The notes beneath the pieces are model-generated. The model ran no database searches and was not told the DNA's origin. It saw only the letters and a list, made by a program, of their open reading frames with translations. Positions 33,198 to 42,118 of a DNA stretch of 64,000 nt are shown piece after piece. The stretch's first letter is position 1; the number at the start of each line of letters is the position of its first letter. Made by a program: the position numbers and the translations under genes. The stretch is taken from the NCBI RefSeq assembly GCF_009668025.1, contig NZ_WJXZ01000004.1, positions 310,001 to 374,000 of the forward strand, read 5' to 3'. Origin of the DNA: Larkinella terrae (GTDB lineage Bacteria > Bacteroidota > Bacteroidia > Cytophagales > Spirosomataceae).

Positions 33198-35081
33198 ATG
33201 GCAACCCTTGAAACGAACGCAGCAGCATCGGCAGCTCATGTTGAAGAACATGATCATCACGAAGAGCTGAGTTTCATACGGAAATATGTGTTCTCGGAAG
33301 ATCACAAGACGATTGCAAAACAATACATGTTTTCGGGCATATTCTGGGCGATAATTGGTGCATCGCTCTCCGTATTGTTCCGTTTGCAGTTAGGTTTTCC
33401 CAACGCGAGTATGGAGTGGCTTCGTCCGCTGCTCGGTAACTGGATCGATGAATCCGGCAAACTCGACAAAGAATTTTACCTGGCGATGGTTACCATGCAC
33501 GGAACCATCATGGTATTCTTCGTTTTGACGGCAGGCTTGAGCGGTACATTCAGTAACTTCCTGATTCCGCTGCAGGTCGGTGCCCGCGATATGGCATCCG
33601 GTTTTCTGAACATGCTTTCCTACTGGTTTTTCTTTTTATCCAGTGTATTGATGTTCTCGTCGCTGTTCATCGAAACCGGTCCGGCGTCCGGTGGATGGGT
33701 GATTTACCCGCCGTTGAGCGCATTGCCACAGGCGATGTCGGGTTCCGGCTTGGGGATGACGCTCTGGCTGTTGAGTATGGCAATTTTCATCGTTTCGCAG
33801 CTGCTTGGCGGTATTAATTACATCACGACGGTTATTAACCTCAGAACGCGCGGAATGTCGTTCAGCAAAATGCCGCTGACGATCTGGGCGTTCCTGCTGA
33901 CGGCCATCCTGGGTCTTATTTCTTTCCCGGTATTGTTGTCGGCAGCTCTGTTGCTGATTTTCGACCGGAGCATGGGAACCAGCTTCTACCTCTCTGAGAT
34001 CTACATTGGTGGAGAAGCGTTGCCAAACATTGGTGGTAGCCCGATCCTGTTCCAACACTTGTTCTGGTTCCTGGGTCACCCGGAAGTATACATCGTACTG
34101 CTGCCAGCGCTGGGTATTACTTCTGAAATCATCGCTACGAACTCCCGCAAGCCGATTTTTGGTTACCGGGCCATGATTGCATCTATGATTGGTATTGCAT
34201 TCCTGGCGTTCATCGTGTGGGCTCACCACATGTTTGTAACGGGTATGAACCCATTCCTGGGATCGATCTTCATGTTCCTGACGCTGATTATTGCGGTTCC
34301 ATCGGCCGTAAAAGCGTTCAACTACATTACGACTCTGTGGCGTGGTAACATCGTTTTCACCCCGGCCATGTTGTTTTCCATCGGTCTGGTATCCTTCTTT
34401 ATTTCAGGTGGATTGACCGGTATTATCCTGGGAAACAGCGCGCTCGATATTCAATTGCACGATACGTATTTTGTTGTAGCTCACTTCCACCTTGTGATGG
34501 GAGCGGCTTCGGCCTTTGGCTTTCTGGCGGGTGTTTATCACTGGTTCCCGAAATTCTTCGGACGGATGATGAACAAAACGCTGGGTTATATTCACTTCTG
34601 GTTTACGTTCGTCGGAATTTACCTGGTTTTCTTCCCCATGCACTACATCGGGATTGCCGGTTTCCCACGTCGGTATTATTCATTCACTACCTACGAGGCT
34701 TTCCGCACGTTTGGTGACCTGAATATGTTCGTGAGTATTGCCGCTATTTTCACGTTTACGGCGCAGTTCCTGTTCATCTGGAATTTCTTCTACAGCATTT
34801 TCAAAGGCAAAAAGGCTCCGCTGAATCCTTGGAAATCAAACACACTGGAATGGACCACTCCGTTGCACCCAGGACACGGAAACTGGCCGGGCGAAATCCC
34901 AGCGGTTTATCGTTGGGCGTATGACTACAGCAAACCGGGTGCAACCGACGACTTTATTCCGCAGAATGTTCCTTATTCTCAAACTCCAGAATCGAATCTG
35001 CCGCATGAAAATGCCCTGATTGCGATCGAGAAAGAGATCGAGGCACAGAATTACAATGACCAGTTCAAACAGCCTCATTGA
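33198..35081 (+). CDS. coxA: Cytochrome c oxidase subunit I (aa3 type, A1 family)
   Basis: 627 residues, catalytic subunit with heme a and the heme a3-CuB centre. The CuB ligands and cross-linked Tyr are in FLGHPEVYIVLLP, with the A-family D-channel Glu; HH is in VWAHHMFVTG and the heme ligands in QLHDTYFVVAHFHLVMGA. The D-channel Asp in VGARDMASGFLN and the K-channel Lys in AVPSAVKAFNY are present, so full proton pumping is expected. The N-terminus is His/Glu-rich (HVEEHDHHEE). It overlaps the ctaA start by 26 bases. Confidence 0.97.
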   Translation: MATLETNAAASAAHVEEHDHHEELSFIRKYVFSEDHKTIAKQYMFSGIFWAIIGASLSVLFRLQLGFPNASMEWLRPLLGNWIDESGKLDKEFYLAMVTMHGTIMVFFVLTAGLSGTFSNFLIPLQVGARDMASGFLNMLSYWFFFLSSVLMFSSLFIETGPASGGWVIYPPLSALPQAMSGSGLGMTLWLLSMAIFIVSQLLGGINYITTVINLRTRGMSFSKMPLTIWAFLLTAILGLISFPVLLSAALLLIFDRSMGTSFYLSEIYIGGEALPNIGGSPILFQHLFWFLGHPEVYIVLLPALGITSEIIATNSRKPIFGYRAMIASMIGIAFLAFIVWAHHMFVTGMNPFLGSIFMFLTLIIAVPSAVKAFNYITTLWRGNIVFTPAMLFSIGLVSFFISGGLTGIILGNSALDIQLHDTYFVVAHFHLVMGAASAFGFLAGVYHWFPKFFGRMMNKTLGYIHFWFTFVGIYLVFFPMHYIGIAGFPRRYYSFTTYEAFRTFGDLNMFVSIAAIFTFTAQFLFIWNFFYSIFKGKKAPLNPWKSNTLEWTTPLHPGHGNWPGEIPAVYRWAYDYSKPGATDDFIPQNVPYSQTPESNLPHENALIAIEKEIEAQNYNDQFKQPH

Positions 35082-36072
35082 TAGACGCGAACATTTGTTC
35101 CGGCGACTGGCACTGCTGACGGTCATCACGATTTATCTGCTGATTGTGGCGGGTGGGATTGTCAGGAGTACCGGTTCCGGAATGGGTTGCCCGGACTGGC
35201 CGAGGTGTTTCGGACGGTGGGTACCTCCCACCGAAGCATCTCAACTTCCTCCCAATTATCAGGAAATTTACGGTGCCAAACTAAAGGGGGAAATTGAGTT
35301 TAATGCGGCCAAAACCTGGATCGAATACGTCAACCGGTTATTGGGCGCTTTTGCCGGCCTGCTGGTTTTTGGATTACTCGTTGTCTCCATTCCTTATTTG
35401 CGAAACGATAAACGGGTTTTTTACGGCAGCCTTCTATCGTTTATCCTGATAGGGTTGAATGGTTGGCTGGGGTCCCGCGTAGTAGCAACGGAATTGGCTC
35501 CGTACCTGGTAACATTGCACATGTTGCTGGCAATTCTGGTCGTTTTTGTCCTGCTCTACGTAATGACGGTTTCTTATTCCGGGCGCGTAACCATCGAATC
35601 TGTTAACCGCAATAAATCCACGGTCAATCAGATTTTGATCTGGACACTGGTTTTTTCGACCATTCAGGTTTTGATCGGAACGCAGGTTCGGGAAGCCATC
35701 GATGAAGTAATTCAGCGAATTGGATATAGTGAACGGTATCGCTGGATCGAGAATCTGGATTACCGGTTTTATATTCACCGTACGTTTTCCCTGGTTATTC
35801 TGGTGTTTCATCTGGCAGTCATTTATCAACTGCGGAAACATACCACCACCAAAGGAATTCTTTCTCAACTAACGACCAGCCTGCTAGTGCTGGTTATTGT
35901 GGAGATTCTGACAGGCATAATTTTAGCCTATTTTTCAGTTCCGGCTGCCGCCCAGCCCATTCACTTGACGCTGGCAGTCGTAATTCTGGGATTGCAGTTT
36001 ACGGCATTACTGATGCTCAATGCCGACCAGTTGTTAAAAAATCGGGCTGTCGAACAGCTCCATTATTCATAA
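35056..36072 (+). CDS. ctaA: Heme A synthase (COX15/CtaA)
   Basis: 338 residues from the ATG at 35056, inside the end of coxA. An earlier frame extension would lie entirely in coxA and is not used. The enzyme oxidises the C8 methyl of heme O to make heme A. It has eight membrane helices with the family motif GGIVRSTGSGMGCPDWPRCFG near 30, WIEYVNRLLGAFAG (Glu-x3-Arg), HMLLAI and the second-half YRFYIHRTFSLV and PIHLTLA histidines. Confidence 0.94.
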   Translation: MTSSNSLIDRREHLFRRLALLTVITIYLLIVAGGIVRSTGSGMGCPDWPRCFGRWVPPTEASQLPPNYQEIYGAKLKGEIEFNAAKTWIEYVNRLLGAFAGLLVFGLLVVSIPYLRNDKRVFYGSLLSFILIGLNGWLGSRVVATELAPYLVTLHMLLAILVVFVLLYVMTVSYSGRVTIESVNRNKSTVNQILIWTLVFSTIQVLIGTQVREAIDEVIQRIGYSERYRWIENLDYRFYIHRTFSLVILVFHLAVIYQLRKHTTTKGILSQLTTSLLVLVIVEILTGIILAYFSVPAAAQPIHLTLAVVILGLQFTALLMLNADQLLKNRAVEQLHYS

Positions 36073-36079
36073 ATAAGGA

Positions 36080-36967
36080 ATGCAACAAACCAAAACCGTT
36101 GGTGTTAGTACGTTCGCATTAAAGAGTAAAGCGTACTTCGATTTACTGAAATTTCGGTTATCCGCATTTGTTGCCTTATCCGGCATGTTTGGTTACAGCC
36201 TGGCTGTTAGCCGGATGGATTGGGTGAAACTGGGCATTTTAGCCATTGCCTCACTGGCGATGACCGGAGCGGCAAATATCATCAATCAGATTATTGAAAA
36301 AGAATACGACAAACTGATGAAGCGCACGGCGGGGCGTCCGTTGCCAACCGGTCGTTTGAGTGTACAGGAAGCGGCTTTTTTTGCATTTGTCTTATTCGTA
36401 GTTGCCTGCTATTTATTCATCGTCTTCTTCAATCTGCAGGCTTGTGCGCTCTCGGTACTTTCGTTGCTCCTGTACGGGTTTGTTTATACGCCCCTAAAGC
36501 GCGTTGGGCCGATTGCGGTTTTCGTAGGAGCTTTGCCAGGTGCCTTTCCACCGATGATAGGCTGGGTAGCAGCCACCAATCATTATGGACTGGAACCCGG
36601 AATTCTGTTTGCGATTCAGTTTTTCTGGCAGTTTCCGCATTTCTGGGCCATCGCCTGGGTTGCGGATAATGACTATACAAAAGCCGGTTTCAAATTGCTG
36701 CCTTCAACCGGAGGTAAAGACGAAAAAACCGCTTTGCAAATCATGATTTATACGTTGTTTCTATTGCCAGTTGGCTGGTTACCCTATGAGCTGGGAATGA
36801 CCGGAATCAGTTCGGCAATTGTGGCAATGGTTTGTGGAATTCTATTTCTGACTCAGACGTTTTACCTAATGAGAAAACGGACGGACAAGGCGGCTTTACA
36901 GATCATGTTTGGATCATTCCTGTATTTGCCGATTGTTCAGATTGCCTTCTTGTTAGACAAATTGTAA
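36080..36967 (+). CDS. ctaB: Protoheme IX farnesyltransferase (heme O synthase)
   Basis: 295-residue UbiA-family prenyltransferase, polytopic, that converts protoheme to heme O before CtaA acts. The Asp-rich substrate motifs are visible: NIINQIIEKEYDKLMKRTAG near 76-95 (N-x3-D/E-x3-D type) and DNDYTKAGFKLLP near 200. The position seven bases after ctaA places both heme A steps inside the oxidase operon. Confidence 0.95.
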   Translation: MQQTKTVGVSTFALKSKAYFDLLKFRLSAFVALSGMFGYSLAVSRMDWVKLGILAIASLAMTGAANIINQIIEKEYDKLMKRTAGRPLPTGRLSVQEAAFFAFVLFVVACYLFIVFFNLQACALSVLSLLLYGFVYTPLKRVGPIAVFVGALPGAFPPMIGWVAATNHYGLEPGILFAIQFFWQFPHFWAIAWVADNDYTKAGFKLLPSTGGKDEKTALQIMIYTLFLLPVGWLPYELGMTGISSAIVAMVCGILFLTQTFYLMRKRTDKAALQIMFGSFLYLPIVQIAFLLDKL

Positions 36968-36973
36968 CAAACT

Positions 36974-37564
36974 ATGAGCGAAACAGTTAAATTTTTGCCA
37001 GTGGCGGAGGAGCCCGAAGAAACCTTATCGATGAACCCCAAAAAGTTCATCTTGTGGATGTTCGTGGTCAGTATTGTGATGTTGTTTGCGGCAATGACGA
37101 GTGCCTATCTGGTTCGCCGGGCCGAAGGGAACTGGCTGGAGTTCAAAATGCCGACCATTTTTATGTACAGCACGGCAGTGTTGCTTGTCAGCAGTGTCTC
37201 TATGCATTGGGCGTATCGGGCGGCAAAAAAAGATGATTTTGGGGTCCTGCGAACAGCAATTTCGATTACTTTTGCGTTCGGGCTGGCCTTTTTAGTGATG
37301 CAATTTCTGGGCTGGAAAGACCTGGTGGCTCAAAACGTGTATTTTGTCGGTAATCCATCAGGCTCGTTCATGTACGTTTTCACCGGTTTGCATGCTTTTC
37401 ACCTTGTGAGCGGTCTGATCGTGCTGTTATATGCACTTCGGGCGGCTTTTCGGCTGAAAATCCACGCCAAAAACATGACCCAGATTGAAGTTTGCTCGAC
37501 CTACTGGCATTTTTTGGATATTTTGTGGGTCTATTTATTTGGCTTTTTATTGTATTTTAATTGA
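36974..37564 (+). CDS. Cytochrome c oxidase subunit III, first copy
   Basis: 196 residues of the heme-copper oxidase subunit III family in the short five-helix form. It shows AMTSAYLVRRAEGNWLEFKM near 40-59, GLHAFHLVSGLIVLLYAL near 140 and a terminal YWHFLDILWVYLFGFLLYF helix. It starts 6 bases after ctaB. A second, longer subunit III gene follows immediately, an arrangement common in Bacteroidota. One copy may be structural and the other divergent. Confidence 0.9.
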   Translation: MSETVKFLPVAEEPEETLSMNPKKFILWMFVVSIVMLFAAMTSAYLVRRAEGNWLEFKMPTIFMYSTAVLLVSSVSMHWAYRAAKKDDFGVLRTAISITFAFGLAFLVMQFLGWKDLVAQNVYFVGNPSGSFMYVFTGLHAFHLVSGLIVLLYALRAAFRLKIHAKNMTQIEVCSTYWHFLDILWVYLFGFLLYFN

Positions 37565-37581
37565 TTCAATTTCCGTAAAGT

Positions 37582-38358
37582 ATGTCTGCTACTGCAACGA
37601 CCGAAGCACCAGTGTTCGACAAGAAAACCTGGATGGGTGGCGTAGAACCGATGAAAGTGAGCTATGGTAAGCTCATGATGTGGTTTTTCCTCATTTCCGA
37701 TACCTTCACTTTTTCTGCATTGCTGGTAACCTACGGGTTAATCCGGTTCAGTTTCCAGGCATATGATCCGGCCATTCACGGCGAGTTTCATTTCTCGAAT
37801 CTGTACTGGCCGATTCCGGAACGCGTGTACGAAGCCGTACCGTTCCTCCACGGTATTCAGTTGCCGCTGGTGTTTGTCGGTATCATGACCTTCATCCTCA
37901 TTTTCTCATCGGTTACGATGGTATTGGCGGTAGAAGCGGGTCACCGGATGGACAAAGCCGCCGTTGAGAAATACATGTTGTGGACGATTCTGGGCGGTTT
38001 GACGTTCCTGGGAAGCCAGGCCTGGGAATGGACGCACTTTATCCACGGAACCGACGAAGGTTCAGTAATCCGGGAAATCGTTAACGGGCAATGGGTAGAG
38101 CGGACGATTTTTGGCGCTAACCTGACGGAAAACCAATATGGGCCTCCGGCCTTTGCGGATTTGTTCTTTTTCATCACCGGTTTCCACGGAACCCACGTTC
38201 TTAGCGGGGTGGTCCTGAACATCCTGATTTTCTACCGCACCTCTTTTGGTTTGTACCAGCGTCGGGGCCATTACGAAATGGTGGAAAAAGTCGGTTTGTA
38301 CTGGCACTTTGTCGACCTGGTTTGGGTGTTCGTCTTTACGTTCTTTTATCTGGTTTAA
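37582..38358 (+). CDS. coxC: Cytochrome c oxidase subunit III, second copy
   Basis: 258 residues, also subunit III family. Its features are FFLISDTFTFSALLVTYGLI near 37, AWEWTHFIHGTDEG near 138, the typical GFHGTHVLSGVVLNILIFY near 190 and a final YWHFVDLVWVFVFTFFYLV. The insertion between the second and third helix is longer than in the first copy. It is taken as the main subunit III because it keeps all family blocks. Confidence 0.92.
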   Translation: MSATATTEAPVFDKKTWMGGVEPMKVSYGKLMMWFFLISDTFTFSALLVTYGLIRFSFQAYDPAIHGEFHFSNLYWPIPERVYEAVPFLHGIQLPLVFVGIMTFILIFSSVTMVLAVEAGHRMDKAAVEKYMLWTILGGLTFLGSQAWEWTHFIHGTDEGSVIREIVNGQWVERTIFGANLTENQYGPPAFADLFFFITGFHGTHVLSGVVLNILIFYRTSFGLYQRRGHYEMVEKVGLYWHFVDLVWVFVFTFFYLV

Positions 38359-38378
38359 TATTTTTCAGCGATACCATC

Positions 38379-38708
38379 ATGGCAGATCATAGCTCACATC
38401 ACCACGATACTGAACCCGGCGTTATTGCCGAACCGCAAACCAAAGCCATCTGGCGGACGTTCGTTATCCTGTCCGTTTTGACGGCATTCGAATTCCTGAT
38501 TGCTTTCACACTGCACCACGGTTTTCTGAAAACGTCGATTTTCGTTTTGATGACCATCGTGAAGGCCTTCTACATTGTTGGTGAATTCATGCACTTGAAA
38601 CACGAGGTAAAATCACTGATCTGGGCCATTGTTCTGCCTTGTATCTTTGTCCTCTGGTTGTTGCTTGCCTTGCTGATGGAGGGAGGCTTCATCTTCATTG
38701 CAAGGTAA
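38379..38708 (+). CDS. Cytochrome c oxidase subunit IV (COX4/CtaF-like)
   Basis: 109 residues from the ATG at 38379. A His-rich start (MADHSSHHHDTEPG) precedes three helices (FVILSVLTAFEFLIAFTL, then IFVLMTIVKAFYIVGEFMHL, then LIWAIVLPCIFVLWLLLALL). The middle helix motif KAFYIVGEFMHLKHE is characteristic of the bacterial COX4 family. A small oxidase subunit without cofactors. Confidence 0.9.
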   Translation: MADHSSHHHDTEPGVIAEPQTKAIWRTFVILSVLTAFEFLIAFTLHHGFLKTSIFVLMTIVKAFYIVGEFMHLKHEVKSLIWAIVLPCIFVLWLLLALLMEGGFIFIAR

Positions 38709-38709
38709 T

Positions 38710-39396
38710 ATGGCGCGCTTTTTAAAAGCCGGAATCCTCCTGCTCCTGTTGGTGGTTCCGGCTTTTGTTTTTATTTTTCTTAAGGTATTCGGCCAGAATC
38801 AATTCAACCTTCAGACGTTTTTTCCGGTTATCGACGCCAAAACCGGGAAGATTGAAACCCGGCCCGCGCGTAACCCCGTTTTAGGAAACGATACCCAGGA
38901 TACGGTTTTCTACACGCTGCCGATAATTACAGGAACACTGCCGGATAAAAAACCGTACTCTACGGCGGCTCTGCGAGGCAAGATTTACGTCGCATCATTT
39001 ATCGGGCTGGAGTGTGATACGACCTGCGCAAAGGTCGCCGGGCAACTCAATCGTGTTCAGGATATTTTTTCCCAGAAACCGGAAGTCATGCTGGTGTCGT
39101 ATGTGGATAAAGATTCGGTAGCGGCCCAAGTTCGTAAATCATACGACGTACAGCCCGATAAATGGCTTATTGCCAAACCCGATACGCTGGAAACTACGTT
39201 TATTGCCGAACAATATTACCGCGTTAAGCAGCGCCCGATGACCGGACGCAAGAACGAAACTTTTACGCTGTACGAGGGGTTAGTACTGATAGATCATGAA
39301 GGGCACATCCGGGGCTTTTACAATGGGACCGACAAAACTGATGTCGATCGGCTGGTGTTGGAAATCAGAGTTTTAATGGATATTTATGCTAAATAA
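38710..39396 (+). CDS. SCO1/SenC copper chaperone
   Basis: 228 residues from the ATG at 38710, one base after the subunit IV stop. An N-terminal membrane anchor (AGILLLLLVVPAFVFIFLKV) is followed by a thioredoxin-like domain facing the periplasm with the copper site ECDTTCAKV (CxxxC, near 106-110) and a distal His in LIDHEGHIRGFYNG. SCO proteins deliver copper to the CuA centre of subunit II, which fits its place in the operon. Confidence 0.92.
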   Translation: MARFLKAGILLLLLVVPAFVFIFLKVFGQNQFNLQTFFPVIDAKTGKIETRPARNPVLGNDTQDTVFYTLPIITGTLPDKKPYSTAALRGKIYVASFIGLECDTTCAKVAGQLNRVQDIFSQKPEVMLVSYVDKDSVAAQVRKSYDVQPDKWLIAKPDTLETTFIAEQYYRVKQRPMTGRKNETFTLYEGLVLIDHEGHIRGFYNGTDKTDVDRLVLEIRVLMDIYAK

Positions 39397-39410
39397 GGCG
39401 TTCACTGCGA

Positions 39411-39953
39411 ATGGTAGGATTACAGATTGAACAAAGCAAGAAATACAGTCGGCTGATTAATATTCTGGCGATTGTGATTCCGGTGGTGGTCGCGGTTTTG
39501 CTGGGCATTCGCCAGAAAGTAGATCTGGGTAACTGGACAACGTACCTGCCGCACATCAATGCTGTTATCAATTCGGCTACAGCGGTTTTGCTGATGGTAG
39601 GTTTGTACTTTATCAAACAGAAAAATATTCCGGCGCACCGGGCAACCATGCTGACGGCTTTCACGCTCGGTTTTGTTTTTCTGCTGAGTTACGTCCTCTA
39701 TCACCTGTCGAACGAATCGACACCATTTGGTGGACAGGGCCTGATCAGACCGGTTTATTACTTTTTGCTCGTTAGTCATATCAGTTTGTCAATTGTGGTA
39801 GTTTGGTTTGTGTTACGGGCGGTTTATTTTGCACTGAGCGGTCAGATCGCCAAACACAAAGCGGTGGTAAAATGGGCGTATCCAATCTGGTTGTATGTCA
39901 GCATTACCGGCGTTATCGTTTATTTTCTGATTGCTCCTTATTATCGTCACTAA
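39411..39953 (+). CDS. DUF420 family membrane protein (CtaM-like)
   Basis: 180 residues with about five helices (INILAIVIPVVVAVLLGIRQ, then TAVLLMVGLYFI, then TAFTLGFVFLLSYVLYHLSN, then FLLVSHISLSIVVVWFVLRA, then a final helix). Conserved His residues are seen in LPHINAVIN, IPAHRATM, YHLSNE, SHISLS and near the end. This matches DUF420, the family of the oxidase assembly factor CtaM. A role in aa3 assembly is inferred from family and context. Confidence 0.85.
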   Translation: MVGLQIEQSKKYSRLINILAIVIPVVVAVLLGIRQKVDLGNWTTYLPHINAVINSATAVLLMVGLYFIKQKNIPAHRATMLTAFTLGFVFLLSYVLYHLSNESTPFGGQGLIRPVYYFLLVSHISLSIVVVWFVLRAVYFALSGQIAKHKAVVKWAYPIWLYVSITGVIVYFLIAPYYRH

Positions 39954-39966
39954 TTCCGTGTTGATC

Positions 39967-40251
39967 ATGAAAACCTGGAAAATCATTTTAGCCCTTGGAG
40001 TCCTATCCATCCTGACGATGACGGATACATTTGCGCAATGCGCCATGTGTCGCGGAACGGTGGAAAGTACCATGAGTAACGGGCGCAATCACGTGGCGGT
40101 GGGGTTGAATACCGGTATTCTCTATTTGTTGGCGACCCCATACCTGCTGGTAGCGATTGTAATCTTTCTTTGGATAAGAACCAGCAAAAAAGAACATGGC
40201 AAACGTCTCGCAATTGCAAGCCGTGTCCGGGGGGCTCTGTCCCAGATGTAG
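39967..40251 (+). CDS. Small exported CxxC membrane protein of the cox cluster
   Basis: 94 residues. A signal peptide (MKTWKIILALGVLSILTMTD, ending near residue 24) would place a CAMC pair (residues 25-28) at the very start of the mature periplasmic part. A membrane helix follows (ILYLLATPYLLVAIVIFLWI, about 49-68) with a short basic cytoplasmic tail. No named family is recognised. Position after sco and DUF420 and before DUF983, with a 56-base overlap into the next gene, suggests a part in copper or thiol handling during oxidase assembly (inference). Confidence 0.75.
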   Translation: MKTWKIILALGVLSILTMTDTFAQCAMCRGTVESTMSNGRNHVAVGLNTGILYLLATPYLLVAIVIFLWIRTSKKEHGKRLAIASRVRGALSQM

Positions 40252-40585
40252 GCAGGGAAAAATTTTCAAATACCCGATTTATAACCTTCGGCGGTTTGAT
40301 GACATGTACGAACATTGCCCGCACTGTGGTCTTCGCTACGAAATCGAACCCGGTTATTTTTGGGGAGCCATGTTTGTCAGTTACGCGCTGTCGGCGGGGG
40401 TTGCTCTGGTACTCGGTTTTCTGGTTTTCTACGGTTTAAATGATCCGGGCGGCTGGACGTATGTGTTGATTATCTGTCCGGCGCTGGTGTTGATTACACC
40501 CATCAATTTCCGGATTTCCCGAATTGTCTGGCTTCACTACGTATCCGGAATCCGGTACGACCCCGGCAAAACTTCAGAATTTTAA
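40196..40585 (+). CDS. DUF983 zinc-ribbon membrane protein
   Basis: 129 residues. Two zinc-binding CxxC pairs (GLCPRCRQGK near 14-18 and HCPHCGLRYE near 41-45) are followed by two helices (GAMFVSYALSAGVALVLGFL and YVLIICPALVLITPINFRIS). This is the DUF983 pattern; members often accompany cytochrome oxidase genes and have no assigned function. It overlaps the previous gene by 56 bases and ends directly before a strong terminator. Confidence 0.9.
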   Translation: MANVSQLQAVSGGLCPRCRQGKIFKYPIYNLRRFDDMYEHCPHCGLRYEIEPGYFWGAMFVSYALSAGVALVLGFLVFYGLNDPGGWTYVLIICPALVLITPINFRISRIVWLHYVSGIRYDPGKTSEF

Positions 40586-40593
40586 GGCATTTT

Positions 40594-40627
40594 AAGCCCG
40601 GTCCAATGGACCGGGCTTCTTTTTTTA
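40594..40627 (+). terminator. Terminator of the act-cox operon
   Basis: AAGCCCGGTCC (40594-40604) pairs perfectly with the inverse arm ending at 40618 around an AATG loop, followed by TTCTTTTTTT. Confidence 0.93.
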
Positions 40628-40700
40628 AATAATTTCAGCCGGGCGTGCAACCTCAGCCGATCCGGTTTGCATCTTGCTACTGAAAACGATCTTAACCTGC

Positions 40701-41288
40701 ATGATTCGACGATTACTCGGATATTCAACGGAAGCGCAGATGATAACTGCACTGCAACGGGCGGACAGCCGGGCGCAGAAGGCGTTATTTGATCGGTATT
40801 CGTCGAAAATGCTGACAATCTGCGTTCGTTATGTCTCCAACCGCTACGAGGCTGAGGAGATTCTGATGGACGGGTTTATGCGGGTTTTTGAAAAAATCGG
40901 GCAGTATAAAAGTGAAGGGAGTTTTGAAGGCTGGATTCGGCGGATCATGGTCAATGAATCCCTGATGTATCTGCGTCGGATCAAACAATGGAAGGCCGAA
41001 GTCGCGTTGGAAGATACCTTGCCGGAAGCCGACACCACCTTTGCCGATCAGGATCTGATGGCCGAAGACCTGTTGAATCTGCTCGAACAATTGCCGGCCG
41101 GTTACAAAACGGTTTTTAATCTCTATGCCATTGAAGGGTATAGTCACGCCGAAATAGCCGAATCATTAGGAATAACCGAAAGTACATCCAAATCGCAACT
41201 GCACCGGGCGCGGGCGCTCCTGCAACGGCTGGTTGCGCAGGCAGATGTAAAAAAAAAATCAATAAGTTATGAGCCAGCATCCTATTGA
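40701..41288 (+). CDS. ECF-type RNA polymerase sigma factor
   Basis: About 195 residues from the ATG at 40701; a TTG nine codons upstream is the alternative. Sigma region 2 is seen in RAQKALFDRYSSKMLTICVR and EAEEILMDGFMRVFEKIGQY. Region 4 is seen in LEQLPAGYKTVFNLYAIEGY and SHAEIAESLGITESTSKSQL. The extension is too short for SigA/SigH types. It is followed, with a 20-base overlap, by a gene for a single-helix protein likely to be its anti-sigma factor. Confidence 0.93.
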   Translation: MIRRLLGYSTEAQMITALQRADSRAQKALFDRYSSKMLTICVRYVSNRYEAEEILMDGFMRVFEKIGQYKSEGSFEGWIRRIMVNESLMYLRRIKQWKAEVALEDTLPEADTTFADQDLMAEDLLNLLEQLPAGYKTVFNLYAIEGYSHAEIAESLGITESTSKSQLHRARALLQRLVAQADVKKKSISYEPASY

Positions 41289-42111
41289 CGATCTGTTCGC
41301 CAGACAGTTAAGAGATCACGGAGTAAAACCGGAACGGGCTACCTGGGAAGAGTTGCAGCGACGAATGAACGCGAAAGAAGAGCGTAAATCATCCTTTATC
41401 TGGTGGTATGCGTCAGCGGCCAGTGTGGGCCTGCTTCTTTTGGCTTCGTGGTGGCTGTGGTCGGGTGATGAAACCGGCAAAGCCGATTTGGTGAACAACC
41501 GGATTGCCCATCAGGCAACGAAGAAAACCGCTCCGGCTAAAACGAAAGCTGCGGAATCGCAAACGAACGCGTTGCGGGCAGTTGAAAAGATAGATGAACC
41601 GGTGATCGCTTATGAAAAAACCGCTGAAGCCGGAAAAGAAAACCGGATCGCAGCGGTTCGCCGGACGGACCAAACCGCTCCACAGCCGGTTCAGGGACCA
41701 ATCGTGAGTGAAAAACCGGTTGTTCCGGCTACACCGGACGAGCCACGGAAACCGGAAACGCTCATTGCCGAAGTTACTTCGAAAGAGCCGGAACGAACGC
41801 TGGTGGTGCAGATTGCCGCGCCGGAAATCAAACCGACGACGCTGGTAGCCGCTACTGAACCAACGCAATCCGAAAGTGCAGAAGATACCGACGATCAACC
41901 CCGTAAAAAGCGGTTTCGGCTGGGCCGGGTGTTGCGCCAGATCAACAAACTGAAAGCCGGTGAGCCTGTCGAGTGGAATGAAGTGGGGGTTCAGCCGGGA
42001 ACCTTACTGGCCCGTGCTTCCGAAAAAGTGCACGAAGGCAAAGAGAAACTGACGGATTCGTACGAAAATCTGCGGTACAATGCATTCAAGAAAAATTCAA
42101 ACAACAAATAG
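41269..42111 (+). CDS. Putative anti-sigma factor (single transmembrane helix)
   Basis: 280 residues, not matched to a named family. An N-terminal cytoplasmic part (DDLFARQLRDHGVKPERATW) resembles the start of many Bacteroidota anti-sigma proteins. One helix follows (FIWWYASAASVGLLLLASWW, about 43-62), then a long Pro/Glu/Lys-rich low-complexity periplasmic stretch and a basic C-terminal segment (RKKRFRLGRVLRQINKLKAG). Overlap with the ECF sigma gene and topology support an anti-sigma role; no zinc motif (HxxxCxxC) is present. Confidence 0.7.
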   Translation: MSQHPIDDLFARQLRDHGVKPERATWEELQRRMNAKEERKSSFIWWYASAASVGLLLLASWWLWSGDETGKADLVNNRIAHQATKKTAPAKTKAAESQTNALRAVEKIDEPVIAYEKTAEAGKENRIAAVRRTDQTAPQPVQGPIVSEKPVVPATPDEPRKPETLIAEVTSKEPERTLVVQIAAPEIKPTTLVAATEPTQSESAEDTDDQPRKKRFRLGRVLRQINKLKAGEPVEWNEVGVQPGTLLARASEKVHEGKEKLTDSYENLRYNAFKKNSNNK

Positions 42112-42118
42112 AACAACC

